Positions 1-6,669 of a DNA stretch of 12,874 nucleotides are shown one piece after another. This stretch comes from an uncultured Verrucomicrobiota bacterium (lineage in GTDB: Bacteria; Verrucomicrobiota; Verrucomicrobiae; Opitutales; Opitutaceae). Every line of letters begins with the position of its first letter. Position 1 is the first letter of the stretch. The notes below the pieces were generated by a model, which saw nothing but the letters and a program-made list of their open reading frames with translations, ran no database searches and was not told the origin of the DNA. The stretch is taken from contig CAMLNJ010000027.1 of the NCBI GenBank assembly GCA_946481225.1, forward strand, positions 1 through 12,874, written 5' to 3'. Both the position numbers and the translations under genes were made by a program.

Positions 1-674
1 AGGAAGAGGCCGGCCCAGTCGAGGAGGTCGGACTCGGCCACGGCGACGTAGGCGGACGGAGTCTCGACGAGGAGGGGAAGGACGGAGCGGAAGGCTTCGC
101 CCTTGCGCCATTCGACGGGCGTTTTTCGGGGGATGGCGGAGAGCTTGCGCTCGAGGTAGGTGTTTTCGGCGCAGCCCGATTCTTCGCCCGCCCAGGCGCG
201 GTGGTCGGCGAGGAAGCGAAACTCGGTGAGTTCGCGCACGAGGGTGAATTCGCCGAGGCCGGAGGCTTCCGGCAGGTCGTAGCGGAAGGCGACGCCTTCG
301 TCGTAGGCGCGGGCGACGAGGGCGAAGGCGCGGGCGGGCGCGGCGCCTTCGCCGAGGGTGAGGCGAAGCTCGCGGAAGCGGTCGGGCACGGCGCGGCGCT
401 GGCCGAGCGGGTTGTCCCAGGCGGCCTTGCGAGACGCTTTTTTGGTCTTGGTGATTTTCGCGGTCGGGCCGAGGGTGGTGCCGTCGGCGAAGGCGAGGCC
501 GAGGGCGGAATCGGCGAGAAGGGGTTTTCCGTCGAGCTCGACCCGATAGCGCAGGCCGGCGTCGTCGGAGACGATGAGCGCGAGCTTGCCGTCGGGAGAA
601 CGCACGCGGTGCTCGGCGGCGGAGGCGCAGAGGGGCGCGAGGAGGGCGAGGAACGCGAACAGGGGGGATTTCAT
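1..674 (-). CDS. GH97 family glycoside hydrolase, N-terminal part (3' end beyond window)
   Basis: The first 224 codons are present and the frame stays open to the window edge. The protein begins MKSPLFAFLALLAPLCASAA, a clear Sec signal peptide with a likely cut after the ASA/SAA stretch, so it is periplasmic or secreted. The mature N-terminus reads RSPDGKLALIV, then LRYRVELDGKPLL and DSALGLAF. Further on come RAYDEGVAFRYDLP (about residues 122-135), FTLVRELTEFRFL and VETPSAYVAVAESDLLDW. This order (SPDGK, GxxYxVxxDGKPLL, S-LGL, YDxGVAFRY, E-T-F, Y-A-AESxLxD) is that of the beta-sandwich N-terminal domain of GH97, a family of alpha-glucosidases (SusB type) and alpha-galactosidases. The catalytic TIM barrel, which separates the inverting from the retaining branch, lies outside the window, so substrate cannot be chosen. 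The ATG overlaps the stop of the GH62 gene as ATGA, which supports this start and co-translation. No Shine-Dalgarno sequence is visible. Confidence 0.8.
   Translation of the reverse strand, partial: MKSPLFAFLALLAPLCASAAEHRVRSPDGKLALIVSDDAGLRYRVELDGKPLLADSALGLAFADGTTLGPTAKITKTKKASRKAAWDNPLGQRRAVPDRFRELRLTLGEGAAPARAFALVARAYDEGVAFRYDLPEASGLGEFTLVRELTEFRFLADHRAWAGEESGCAENTYLERKLSAIPRKTPVEWRKGEAFRSVLPLLVETPSAYVAVAESDLLDWAGLF
671..674 (-). other. ATGA stop/start overlap coupling GH62 and GH97 genes
   Basis: On the minus strand the bases read ATGA: TGA (671-673) ends the GH62 frame and ATG (672-674) starts the GH97 frame. The GH97 start is anchored by its signal peptide, so the overlap is real if both frames are correct. 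Such overlaps usually mean that ribosomes ending the upstream gene reinitiate on the downstream one. That fits the lack of any Shine-Dalgarno sequence before the GH97 ATG. Confidence 0.8.
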
Positions 675-1753
675 TGGCGAGGAGCGGGCGCGGGGACGGC
701 GGGCGCCGGTTTCAGGACCGCGAGGCGGTAGGGGAGGAGGACGTAGTTGGGCTCCTTGGTGCCGCGAGGGAGGCCTTGGTAGAGGAGGCGCAGGTTCTGC
801 GGATCTACCGTCATGGTCTCATCGCTGCCTTCGCGGAGGAGTTCTCCGTGGCTGACGCCGTCGGTCCAGAGCGGGCCGCCGTCGGCGGTGCGCACGTTGG
901 CGTTGCCCGCGAAGGGTGTCACCTCGGAGTCCGCGCCGGGCAGCGGTTTCCATTCACCGTCGAGGCGGCCGGTGGTGAACGCGCGGTAGTAGCGGGGGCC
1001 GTTTTTTCCGATGCATTCGACGAGGAGGAGGAATTGGTCGGTGCCCTTTATCCGATAGACGCAGGAACCTTCGAAGAGGTCGCGGTGGTCGGGCTCGTGC
1101 AGGATGACGACGGGCTCGTCGAAGCCGCGGGGGAAGTCCGCGAGGCGCGTGCGGCTGCGGTAGAGGCGGCCGTGGTCGTCGGGGAAAAACAAATACGCGT
1201 GGGTGTCGTCGCAGATGATCCAGTAGTCGAGCCAGCCCTCGACGACGCTCTTGGGGGTGCCGTCGAAGAGGGGCTGCGGCGCGTTCCACGACATGGGGTC
1301 GGAGATGTTGTCGGTCGTCGAGAAGCGTGGCTGCGGCGACTGGAAGATCAGATACCACTTCTTTTGCGGCCGGAAGTAGAAGACCTGCGGAGCGCAGTTG
1401 TAGCCGGCGAGGTTCGGATTGTCGTCGAGGTAGAAGGGCCTGGCCTGCGGGGCCTCGTCCCAGGTGGCGAAGTGGAAATGGGCCATGCCCCATGCGCCGT
1501 TCGTGGCGGCGGTGGTGGCGAAGACGTGCCAGCGGCCCTCGTGGAAAATCACGGAGGGGTCCTTCACGGCGACGATGGGATGGCGCTCGTCGGCCGTCGG
1601 GTGGACGAGCGGGCCGGTGGTGATCCAGGTTTGTGGAGCGAACGAGGCGGGCGCGGCGGCGCCGGGGCCTTCGGCGGAGCGGAGCGCGGGGGCGAGGCAA
1701 AGCAGGACGACGCATCCGAGGGCGATGTTTCGGGCGGAGAAGGGAATTTTCAT
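671..1753 (-). CDS. GH62 alpha-L-arabinofuranosidase, secreted
   Basis: This 360-residue protein is predicted to release alpha-L-arabinofuranose from arabinoxylan or a related arabinan side chain. Residues 1-27 form a signal peptide (hydrophobic ALGCVVLLCLAPAL, then RSA/EG). The rest matches the single five-bladed beta-propeller domain of GH62 from end to end: VAVKDPSVIF (60-69), WHVFATTA, APQVFYFRPQKKWYLIFQSP (121-140), FSTTDNISDP, WLDYWIICDD (174-183), YLFFPDDHGRLYRS, FEGSCVYRIKGT (227-238), PFAGNANV, SHGELLR and TVDPQNLRLLYQG. By family pattern D65 (KDPS) should be the general base, D176 (LDYW) the pKa modulator and E228 (FEGS) the general acid; all are present. There is no carbohydrate-binding module, and the C-terminus is a short Pro/Ala tail. 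It lies 49 bases after the GH141-like gene and overlaps the GH97 start by four bases. GH62 is known mostly from fungi and actinobacteria, so its presence here is notable. Confidence 0.93.
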   Translation of the reverse strand: MKIPFSARNIALGCVVLLCLAPALRSAEGPGAAAPASFAPQTWITTGPLVHPTADERHPIVAVKDPSVIFHEGRWHVFATTAATNGAWGMAHFHFATWDEAPQARPFYLDDNPNLAGYNCAPQVFYFRPQKKWYLIFQSPQPRFSTTDNISDPMSWNAPQPLFDGTPKSVVEGWLDYWIICDDTHAYLFFPDDHGRLYRSRTRLADFPRGFDEPVVILHEPDHRDLFEGSCVYRIKGTDQFLLLVECIGKNGPRYYRAFTTGRLDGEWKPLPGADSEVTPFAGNANVRTADGGPLWTDGVSHGELLREGSDETMTVDPQNLRLLYQGLPRGTKEPNYVLLPYRLAVLKPAPAVPAPAPRQ

Positions 1754-1774
1754 GAGAGCGGTTCGGGCGGAGGG

Positions 1775-1787
1775 GCCCCGATGGGGC
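1775..1787. repeat. Small GC hairpin in the GH141-like/GH62 gap
   Basis: GCCCC (1775-1779) and GGGGC (1783-1787) form a 5-bp stem around a 3-base loop in the 49-base space between two co-directional genes. There is no T-run after it on either strand, so it is unlikely to be a strong terminator. In sequence this rich in G and C it may be chance. Confidence 0.25.
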
Positions 1788-1802
1788 GAAGGGGACAGGA
1801 GA

Positions 1803-4229
1803 TCAGCGGGGAGGGAGGAGGGGGATCGTGGCGGTCAGCGTGAATCGGCTCTGGGTGCGCACGAAACGGATCTCGGAGGCGTTCGCTTGCGCGGAGGGCA
1901 GGGCTTGGATCGCTCGCGCGATGTCGTCGATCCGCGTGACGGGGGTCGCGCCAATGCCTTGAACGAGGTCGCCGGCTTTCAGGCCCAGCTTGGCCAGCGG
2001 GGAATTGGCCGGGACTTCCACGATGGCCACGCCGCCGGAGTCCTTGGTCACGCCGTAGGCGGAGAATTCCTCGCCTTCGAGGTTGCGGATCGAGCCGCCC
2101 ATCCAGGTTCGGACGACACCGCGGGCTTTGGCGAGGTCGGCTTCGGACGGCTTCGCGAGGTCGGCGCGGATAGCGACGACGGGCAACTCGGGGGTGCGGG
2201 CCTTGGCGCGGAGCGAGGGCTTGAGCACGCCGAACCGATCCATGGCGAAGTTTTTGAAGCCGAGCGCGAGGGCCGGGGAGCCGGGTTTCACGCGATAATC
2301 GCCCTTGGCGGGGTCGACGAAGAGGGGATCGGCGACGAGGGAGTGCTCGTCGGCGCCGTTCGCCGCGAAGCGCAGGCGATCACCGTGGCTGGTGGTGAAG
2401 AGGTTGTAGTCGAGCTCCTCTCCCCACTTGCCATTGGCGGGCATCACGGCGGGCTGATAGGCGCCCATCACGATGTTGCGTTTGAAAACGTCGCCGCAGT
2501 TCGCGAGCCACACGTGCGGATGGAGCGTGTTGTTGACCAGGACGTTGTTGGTCACGATGCGGCGGTAGCCTTCGCGGAGCTTGAGGCCGCCCTTCAGGAA
2601 AAGGTTGTTGTAGATCTCGTAGTTGCTGGAGCCGTCGTCGAGGTCCACGTCCCAGCCGTGGTCGCAGCGCCAGCGGCTGTCGCGGATGATGTTCACGCCG
2701 GTGATGTCGAGCAGGGGGAGCGTCGGGTCTTTCGCGACCTGTTCGTTCACGACCTCGGGACGGGGATGCCAGAAGCGGTCGCGGCCCCAGGAGTTGAACG
2801 AGCCGTGGTCGTGGGTCTCCTGCACGGTGTCGAAGATGTCGCAGCCTTCGATCACGTGTCCGCCGAAGGTGCCTTCGTTGATATTGATGCCGGAGCGGGA
2901 GGCGTCGTAGATCGAGCACTGGCGAATGGTGATGCGGGCCGACATGGAGACCTGCACGCCGGCGCCCTGTTTCTCGATCTGGCCGAGGCCGTGCATGAGG
3001 GAATCCTCGACGACGCAGTCGGCGGGGTAGTTGTCGGATTTCGGGCCGGGGGTGCGGTCCATGGCCGCCCAGTCGCGATGCTGCCCGTATTCGAAAAGAG
3101 GGCTGCGGACGGCGTCGGGGTCGCCGACGAAGGCCACCGCGCTGGCGCCGATGTCGTGGAAATAGCAGCCTTTGATCGCGAGCTCGCGGTTCCACTTGTT
3201 CACGAAGATGGCGTTGCCGCCGACCTGGTCGAACTCGGTGTTGGCGACGGTGCAGCGCCGGGCGCCGTTGAAGAGGATCGCGCCGCCGCGGTAGATGGTC
3301 CAATCGGAGCGGAGGAGCGGCTCCTTGTTGTCCATGAAGGTGCGGGCGGCGTGGCGGAGGACGAAGCCGTCGAGCGCGACGTGGGCGACGGGGTTTTGCG
3401 GCGTGCCTTGGAACTCGACGAGGTGGGGCAGGCGAACGACCTCGACGACCGCGGAGGAGAGCTTGGTTTCGGGGGCCGGGCGGAAGTAGAGCGTATTCGT
3501 TTTTTGGTTATGGAACCATTCTCCGGGGGCATCGAGTTCCTCGAAGATGTTTTCCACCATGCGCTGGTCCTTGTGCATGCCCATCTGGCGGTTGTTTTGC
3601 CAGCCGCCCTCGTAGGTCACCACGTTTTGGGCGTCCTTGCCAGTGATGCGGTAGTGGTAGCCGCCCCAGCGGGCGCTGTGCATTGCGTGGATGTAGCCGC
3701 CTGCGGGGTCGGACCAGCGGGCCGCGCGGTCGGGGCTGAAGGCGTCGGCGGAGTATCCGTTGTAGGCCTTGGTCTTGGCGGCGGGATCGTAGTTTGGGTA
3801 ACGGGCCATGTGCTGGCGCACGCCGTCGACCCAGAGCTGGTCGATCACGAGGCCGGCGGGGACGGAGGCCTGTTGGATGCCGTCCTTGTAGGCGGACCAG
3901 GCGAGCGCGAGGCGCTGTCCGCCGCTGAGTATGGCGCCGCCTTCATGGAATGACTTGTAGGTGACGGGCGCGGCGGGCGTGCCGGAATCGGTCGGCGTGA
4001 AGACGATCGTCTGCGGCAGGTAATACACGCCGTCGGCGAAGGTGACCGTGACCGGTTCTTTCCCGGCTAAGGCGCGCGCGGCCTGTTGGGCGGCGGCGAA
4101 GCTGCGCAGGGGCTTCGTGCGCGTGCCTGGAGCGGTGTCGCTGCCCTGCGGCGCCACGAAGAGTTCGGCGGCGGATGCGAGGGAGGCGACCAGGCCGGTG
4201 GCGGCGAGGAAGATGACGGGGATTCGCAT
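1803..4229 (-). CDS. GH141-like right-handed beta-helix protein with C-terminal PDZ domain
   Basis: This is an 808-residue secreted protein. Residues 1-21 are a signal peptide ending ASAA before ELFVAPQGSDTAPGT, the opening common to secreted beta-helix carbohydrate enzymes. Residues 22-150 continue with PLRSFAAAQQA, DGVYYLP, DSGTPAAPV, GGAILSGGQRL, DQLWVDGVRQHMARYPNYD. About 265-660 is a parallel beta-helix with repeated short strands and Asn/Gly turns (GGAILFNGARR, NAIFVNKWN, SGININEGTFGGHVIEGCDI, NYEIYNNLFLKGG, NNVLVNNT). THDHGSFNSWGRDRFW (463-478) and HGWDVDLDDGSSNY (524-537) are rich in acidic residues and are candidate active-site loops. The pattern recalls GH141 (alpha-L-fucosidase and xylanase activities known), but I cannot prove family membership. 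Residues about 705-805 form a PDZ domain (VEVPANSPLAKLGLKAGDLV, then the TRIDDIARAIQ helix), an unusual partner with no protease domain attached. The gene sits 31 bases after GH127/146. The leader is pyrimidine-rich without a Shine-Dalgarno sequence. Confidence 0.75.
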   Translation of the reverse strand: MRIPVIFLAATGLVASLASAAELFVAPQGSDTAPGTRTKPLRSFAAAQQAARALAGKEPVTVTFADGVYYLPQTIVFTPTDSGTPAAPVTYKSFHEGGAILSGGQRLALAWSAYKDGIQQASVPAGLVIDQLWVDGVRQHMARYPNYDPAAKTKAYNGYSADAFSPDRAARWSDPAGGYIHAMHSARWGGYHYRITGKDAQNVVTYEGGWQNNRQMGMHKDQRMVENIFEELDAPGEWFHNQKTNTLYFRPAPETKLSSAVVEVVRLPHLVEFQGTPQNPVAHVALDGFVLRHAARTFMDNKEPLLRSDWTIYRGGAILFNGARRCTVANTEFDQVGGNAIFVNKWNRELAIKGCYFHDIGASAVAFVGDPDAVRSPLFEYGQHRDWAAMDRTPGPKSDNYPADCVVEDSLMHGLGQIEKQGAGVQVSMSARITIRQCSIYDASRSGININEGTFGGHVIEGCDIFDTVQETHDHGSFNSWGRDRFWHPRPEVVNEQVAKDPTLPLLDITGVNIIRDSRWRCDHGWDVDLDDGSSNYEIYNNLFLKGGLKLREGYRRIVTNNVLVNNTLHPHVWLANCGDVFKRNIVMGAYQPAVMPANGKWGEELDYNLFTTSHGDRLRFAANGADEHSLVADPLFVDPAKGDYRVKPGSPALALGFKNFAMDRFGVLKPSLRAKARTPELPVVAIRADLAKPSEADLAKARGVVRTWMGGSIRNLEGEEFSAYGVTKDSGGVAIVEVPANSPLAKLGLKAGDLVQGIGATPVTRIDDIARAIQALPSAQANASEIRFVRTQSRFTLTATIPLLPPR

Positions 4230-4260
4230 GAGGAAAAGGGGGGCGGCTGATGAATCGGGA

Positions 4261-6657
4261 TCAAGGGCGGGGCGCTTCGATGCGGAGGCCGAAGAGGCCG
4301 CCGACGCGGCCCCGGCCCGTGCCCTGGAAACGCACGGTGAGGTTTTGCTGGCCGGTGAGCGCCTCGGGCGGGAGCGGGTAGGCGACCTCGAAGGTTTTGC
4401 CCGGGTGGCGGCCGTCGAGGGTTTGCGTGGCGACGACGACTCCGTTGACCACGACGTCGAAGACGCGGTCGCGGTCGCTTCCCCAGTAGGCGCAGACCAG
4501 GACGGGCTTGGGGATGGTCGGCAGTTTGAGCACGTAGGAGAAGGCGCCGTTCGGGGCGGCGTCGCGCCAGGCGTGGTTGGAAACGCTTCCGGTTAGGCTT
4601 TGCTCCGCCGACAGGTCGTGGGCGAGCTCGGAGGCGGCATCGCCGACGATGACACGGTCGAGCACCGAGGCGTCGGCCGCGGTCGGGGCGTTCGCGGCGG
4701 GGGCGGTGGCGGATTCGGAGGACGCTTGGACGGCGGTGGGCGCGGTGTCCGTGAGTTCCCAATACACCGAATAACGCTCGTGATGCACGGCGTGGAGCGG
4801 CTGGAAGACGATGCCGGAGGCGGGGCCGGCGTCGCGGGCTTTGAAGGTGAGCGTGGAGGCGTCGGCGAGGGTGAGCCAATCGGCGGGGTTGGCGGAGGAG
4901 TTGACGATGGGCGGCACCGGCGCGGGCGGGAGCTTGAAGAAGGCTTCCTTGTCGCCGAAATCTCCGGGCATGCCTTCGGAGCCGAGGCGGCCGGCGAGGA
5001 GGAGGGGGCCGTAGAAAACCGAGACCATGGACGGAACGTCCTTGGCGCGTTCGAGGCGGAGCGCGGCGGGAAGCTTGAGGGCGACGATGTCGCCGGTTTT
5101 CCACGCGCGTGTCACGGACAGGTAGCCGGAGGGCGCGGCGGTGGCGGCTTGCGGGCGGCCGTTGATGGATAGTTCGACGGGGCCGGACACCCAGCCGGGG
5201 ACGCGGAGATGCAGCGTGGCCTTGGTGCGACGGGCGGCGCGGACGATGCTCAGGCGGACGGTGTCGTCGAGGGGCGGGAAGCCCTCTTGTTTGATCGCGA
5301 GGCCCTGGGCCGCCCAGTCGAAGGTGGACGGGATGTAGAGGTCTACCCAGAGCTGGCCGGGGCGGTGGAAGTAGATGCCTTCGTTGTAGCGGGCGGTGTT
5401 TTCGATGCCCGAGCCGACGCAGCAGTGGGTGCCGTCGAGGTAGGTGCGGAAATCGCCGTGCAGGGGCGTGAAGTAAGTCATCGCGCCGGTGTCGGGGGCG
5501 ACGGTGGCGAGGAGGTGGTTGTAGAGGGCGCGTTCGAAGTAGTCGGCGTGGTCGGCGCGGTCCGGCGCGCGCTCGATGAGGCGCGCGGTGAGCTTGAGCA
5601 TGTTTTGCGTGTTGCAGCTCTCGGCGGTGGTGGGCGGGAGGCGCTTGCCGTCGTCGATGGAGGGGCCGGCCTCGACGTCCGGGCCGTCGAACCACTCCTT
5701 GTAGGAGTTGCCGCCGATGGAGAAGGAGTGGTGGCGGGTGATGATCGTCCAGGCGTTTTCCGAGGCGCGGAGTTCGGTGGCGTCGCCGGTGAGGTTGGCG
5801 TGGCGGGCGATGCCGGCGAGCTGGGCGACGTGGGTGTTGGCGTGGAGGGCCTTTAAGCGATCCTCGTTGGCGGCGAGCGGGTCGATCAGCCAGGGGCGGT
5901 TGAAGAGGGCGGCGAGCTCGAGGTGCTTTTTGTCGCCGGTGATCGAATACAGCTCGGAGAGCACGTCGGCCATGCCGCCGAACTCGGTCTGCGGGTTGCG
6001 GCTGCGATCAGTGCGGAACATGCGCTCGATCTTGTCCGGAGGGAGGACAAGGAGGCGCTTCTGGAGGTAGGCCGACATCTTCACGACTACGTCGAGGGCC
6101 TGCTGGTCGCCGAGGTAGCGATGGGCGTCCACGAGGCCGGCCATGATCTTGTGGATCGTGTAGTAGGGCACGACGATGCCGCCCGAGTCCTTGGCGGAGC
6201 CTTCCTGCCAGTCGAGGGCGATGCTCGAAAAAGCGGCGAGGTAGCCGTCCTGGTCGAGGGCCTGCTGGCACTTGGCGAGTTCGGCGACGAGGTAGGCGGC
6301 TTTTATGCGGAAGGAGTCGTCGCCGGTGGCGGCGGCCATGCGGGAGGCGGCGGAGAGGTAGTGGCCGGCCATGTGTCCTCGGATGAAACCGGCGTCCCAG
6401 CCGCCGTAGCCGGCGGTGACGCCGATGGCCTGGGGCAGGCCGGCGAGCTTGCGGTAATCGAAGAGCAGGCGGTCGGGACTGAGTCGGCCGACGTAGCCGG
6501 TGCGGTGCAGCTCCTGCCGCTCGTAGAACGGGCTGCCGGGGAGCAGGCGGACCCGGGAGGCGTCGGCCATCTCGGCCATTTCGACGGGGAGCACGGGCGT
6601 GGCGGCGAAGGCCGAGGCGGCGAGGAGGGCGACGGCGAGAAGGGCGGGGCGGGTCAT
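4261..6657 (-). CDS. GH127/GH146 (DUF1680) beta-L-arabinofuranosidase
   Basis: This 798-residue enzyme is predicted to remove beta-L-arabinofuranose by a zinc-dependent cysteine nucleophile mechanism. Residues 1-19 are a signal peptide (ALLAVALLAASAFA). The (alpha/alpha)6 barrel spans about 30-430, with GHMAGHYLSA (94-103), VPYYTIHKIMAGLVDAH (163-179), SYKEWFD (318-324), AESCNTQNMLKL (345-356) and THCCVGSGIENTARY (410-424). By comparison with the characterised Bifidobacterium GH127 enzyme, E346, C348, C412 and C413 should hold zinc, C412 should be the nucleophile and E321 the acid/base; all are present. Beta-sandwich domains follow, then an Ala/Thr/Ser-rich linker (about 637-662) and a final beta-rich domain (about 663-798, SNHAWRDA, YWGSDRDRVFDVVVNG) of the kind often added to DUF1680 proteins. 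It lies 12 bases after GH31, so co-transcription is very likely. GH127 and GH146 cannot be separated by eye. Confidence 0.92.
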   Translation of the reverse strand: MTRPALLAVALLAASAFAATPVLPVEMAEMADASRVRLLPGSPFYERQELHRTGYVGRLSPDRLLFDYRKLAGLPQAIGVTAGYGGWDAGFIRGHMAGHYLSAASRMAAATGDDSFRIKAAYLVAELAKCQQALDQDGYLAAFSSIALDWQEGSAKDSGGIVVPYYTIHKIMAGLVDAHRYLGDQQALDVVVKMSAYLQKRLLVLPPDKIERMFRTDRSRNPQTEFGGMADVLSELYSITGDKKHLELAALFNRPWLIDPLAANEDRLKALHANTHVAQLAGIARHANLTGDATELRASENAWTIITRHHSFSIGGNSYKEWFDGPDVEAGPSIDDGKRLPPTTAESCNTQNMLKLTARLIERAPDRADHADYFERALYNHLLATVAPDTGAMTYFTPLHGDFRTYLDGTHCCVGSGIENTARYNEGIYFHRPGQLWVDLYIPSTFDWAAQGLAIKQEGFPPLDDTVRLSIVRAARRTKATLHLRVPGWVSGPVELSINGRPQAATAAPSGYLSVTRAWKTGDIVALKLPAALRLERAKDVPSMVSVFYGPLLLAGRLGSEGMPGDFGDKEAFFKLPPAPVPPIVNSSANPADWLTLADASTLTFKARDAGPASGIVFQPLHAVHHERYSVYWELTDTAPTAVQASSESATAPAANAPTAADASVLDRVIVGDAASELAHDLSAEQSLTGSVSNHAWRDAAPNGAFSYVLKLPTIPKPVLVCAYWGSDRDRVFDVVVNGVVVATQTLDGRHPGKTFEVAYPLPPEALTGQQNLTVRFQGTGRGRVGGLFGLRIEAPRP

Positions 6658-6669
6658 CGGGGCGGCGGT

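Noticed and set aside
201..731. Open plus-strand frames over the left edge
   Set aside because: They lie opposite the GH97 N-terminal frame, which has a signal peptide and family motifs; the plus-strand reading is a Gly/Glu/Ala-rich shadow.
674..1843. Open plus-strand frame of 389 codons opposite GH62
   Set aside because: Antisense shadow; GH62 motifs on the minus strand are unambiguous.
1464..3953. Open plus-strand frame of 829 codons opposite the GH141-like and GH62 genes
   Set aside because: Composition is the complement of the real genes (Gly/Ala/Val/Glu-rich, no motif or signal peptide). Long antisense frames are expected in GC-rich coding DNA, and the minus strand gives clear conserved families here.
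4067..5695. Long minus-strand frame of 542 codons within the GH127/146 gene in another frame
   Set aside because: Arg/Pro/His-rich out-of-frame reading of the same strand, with no domain; GH127/146 catalytic motifs are in the other frame.
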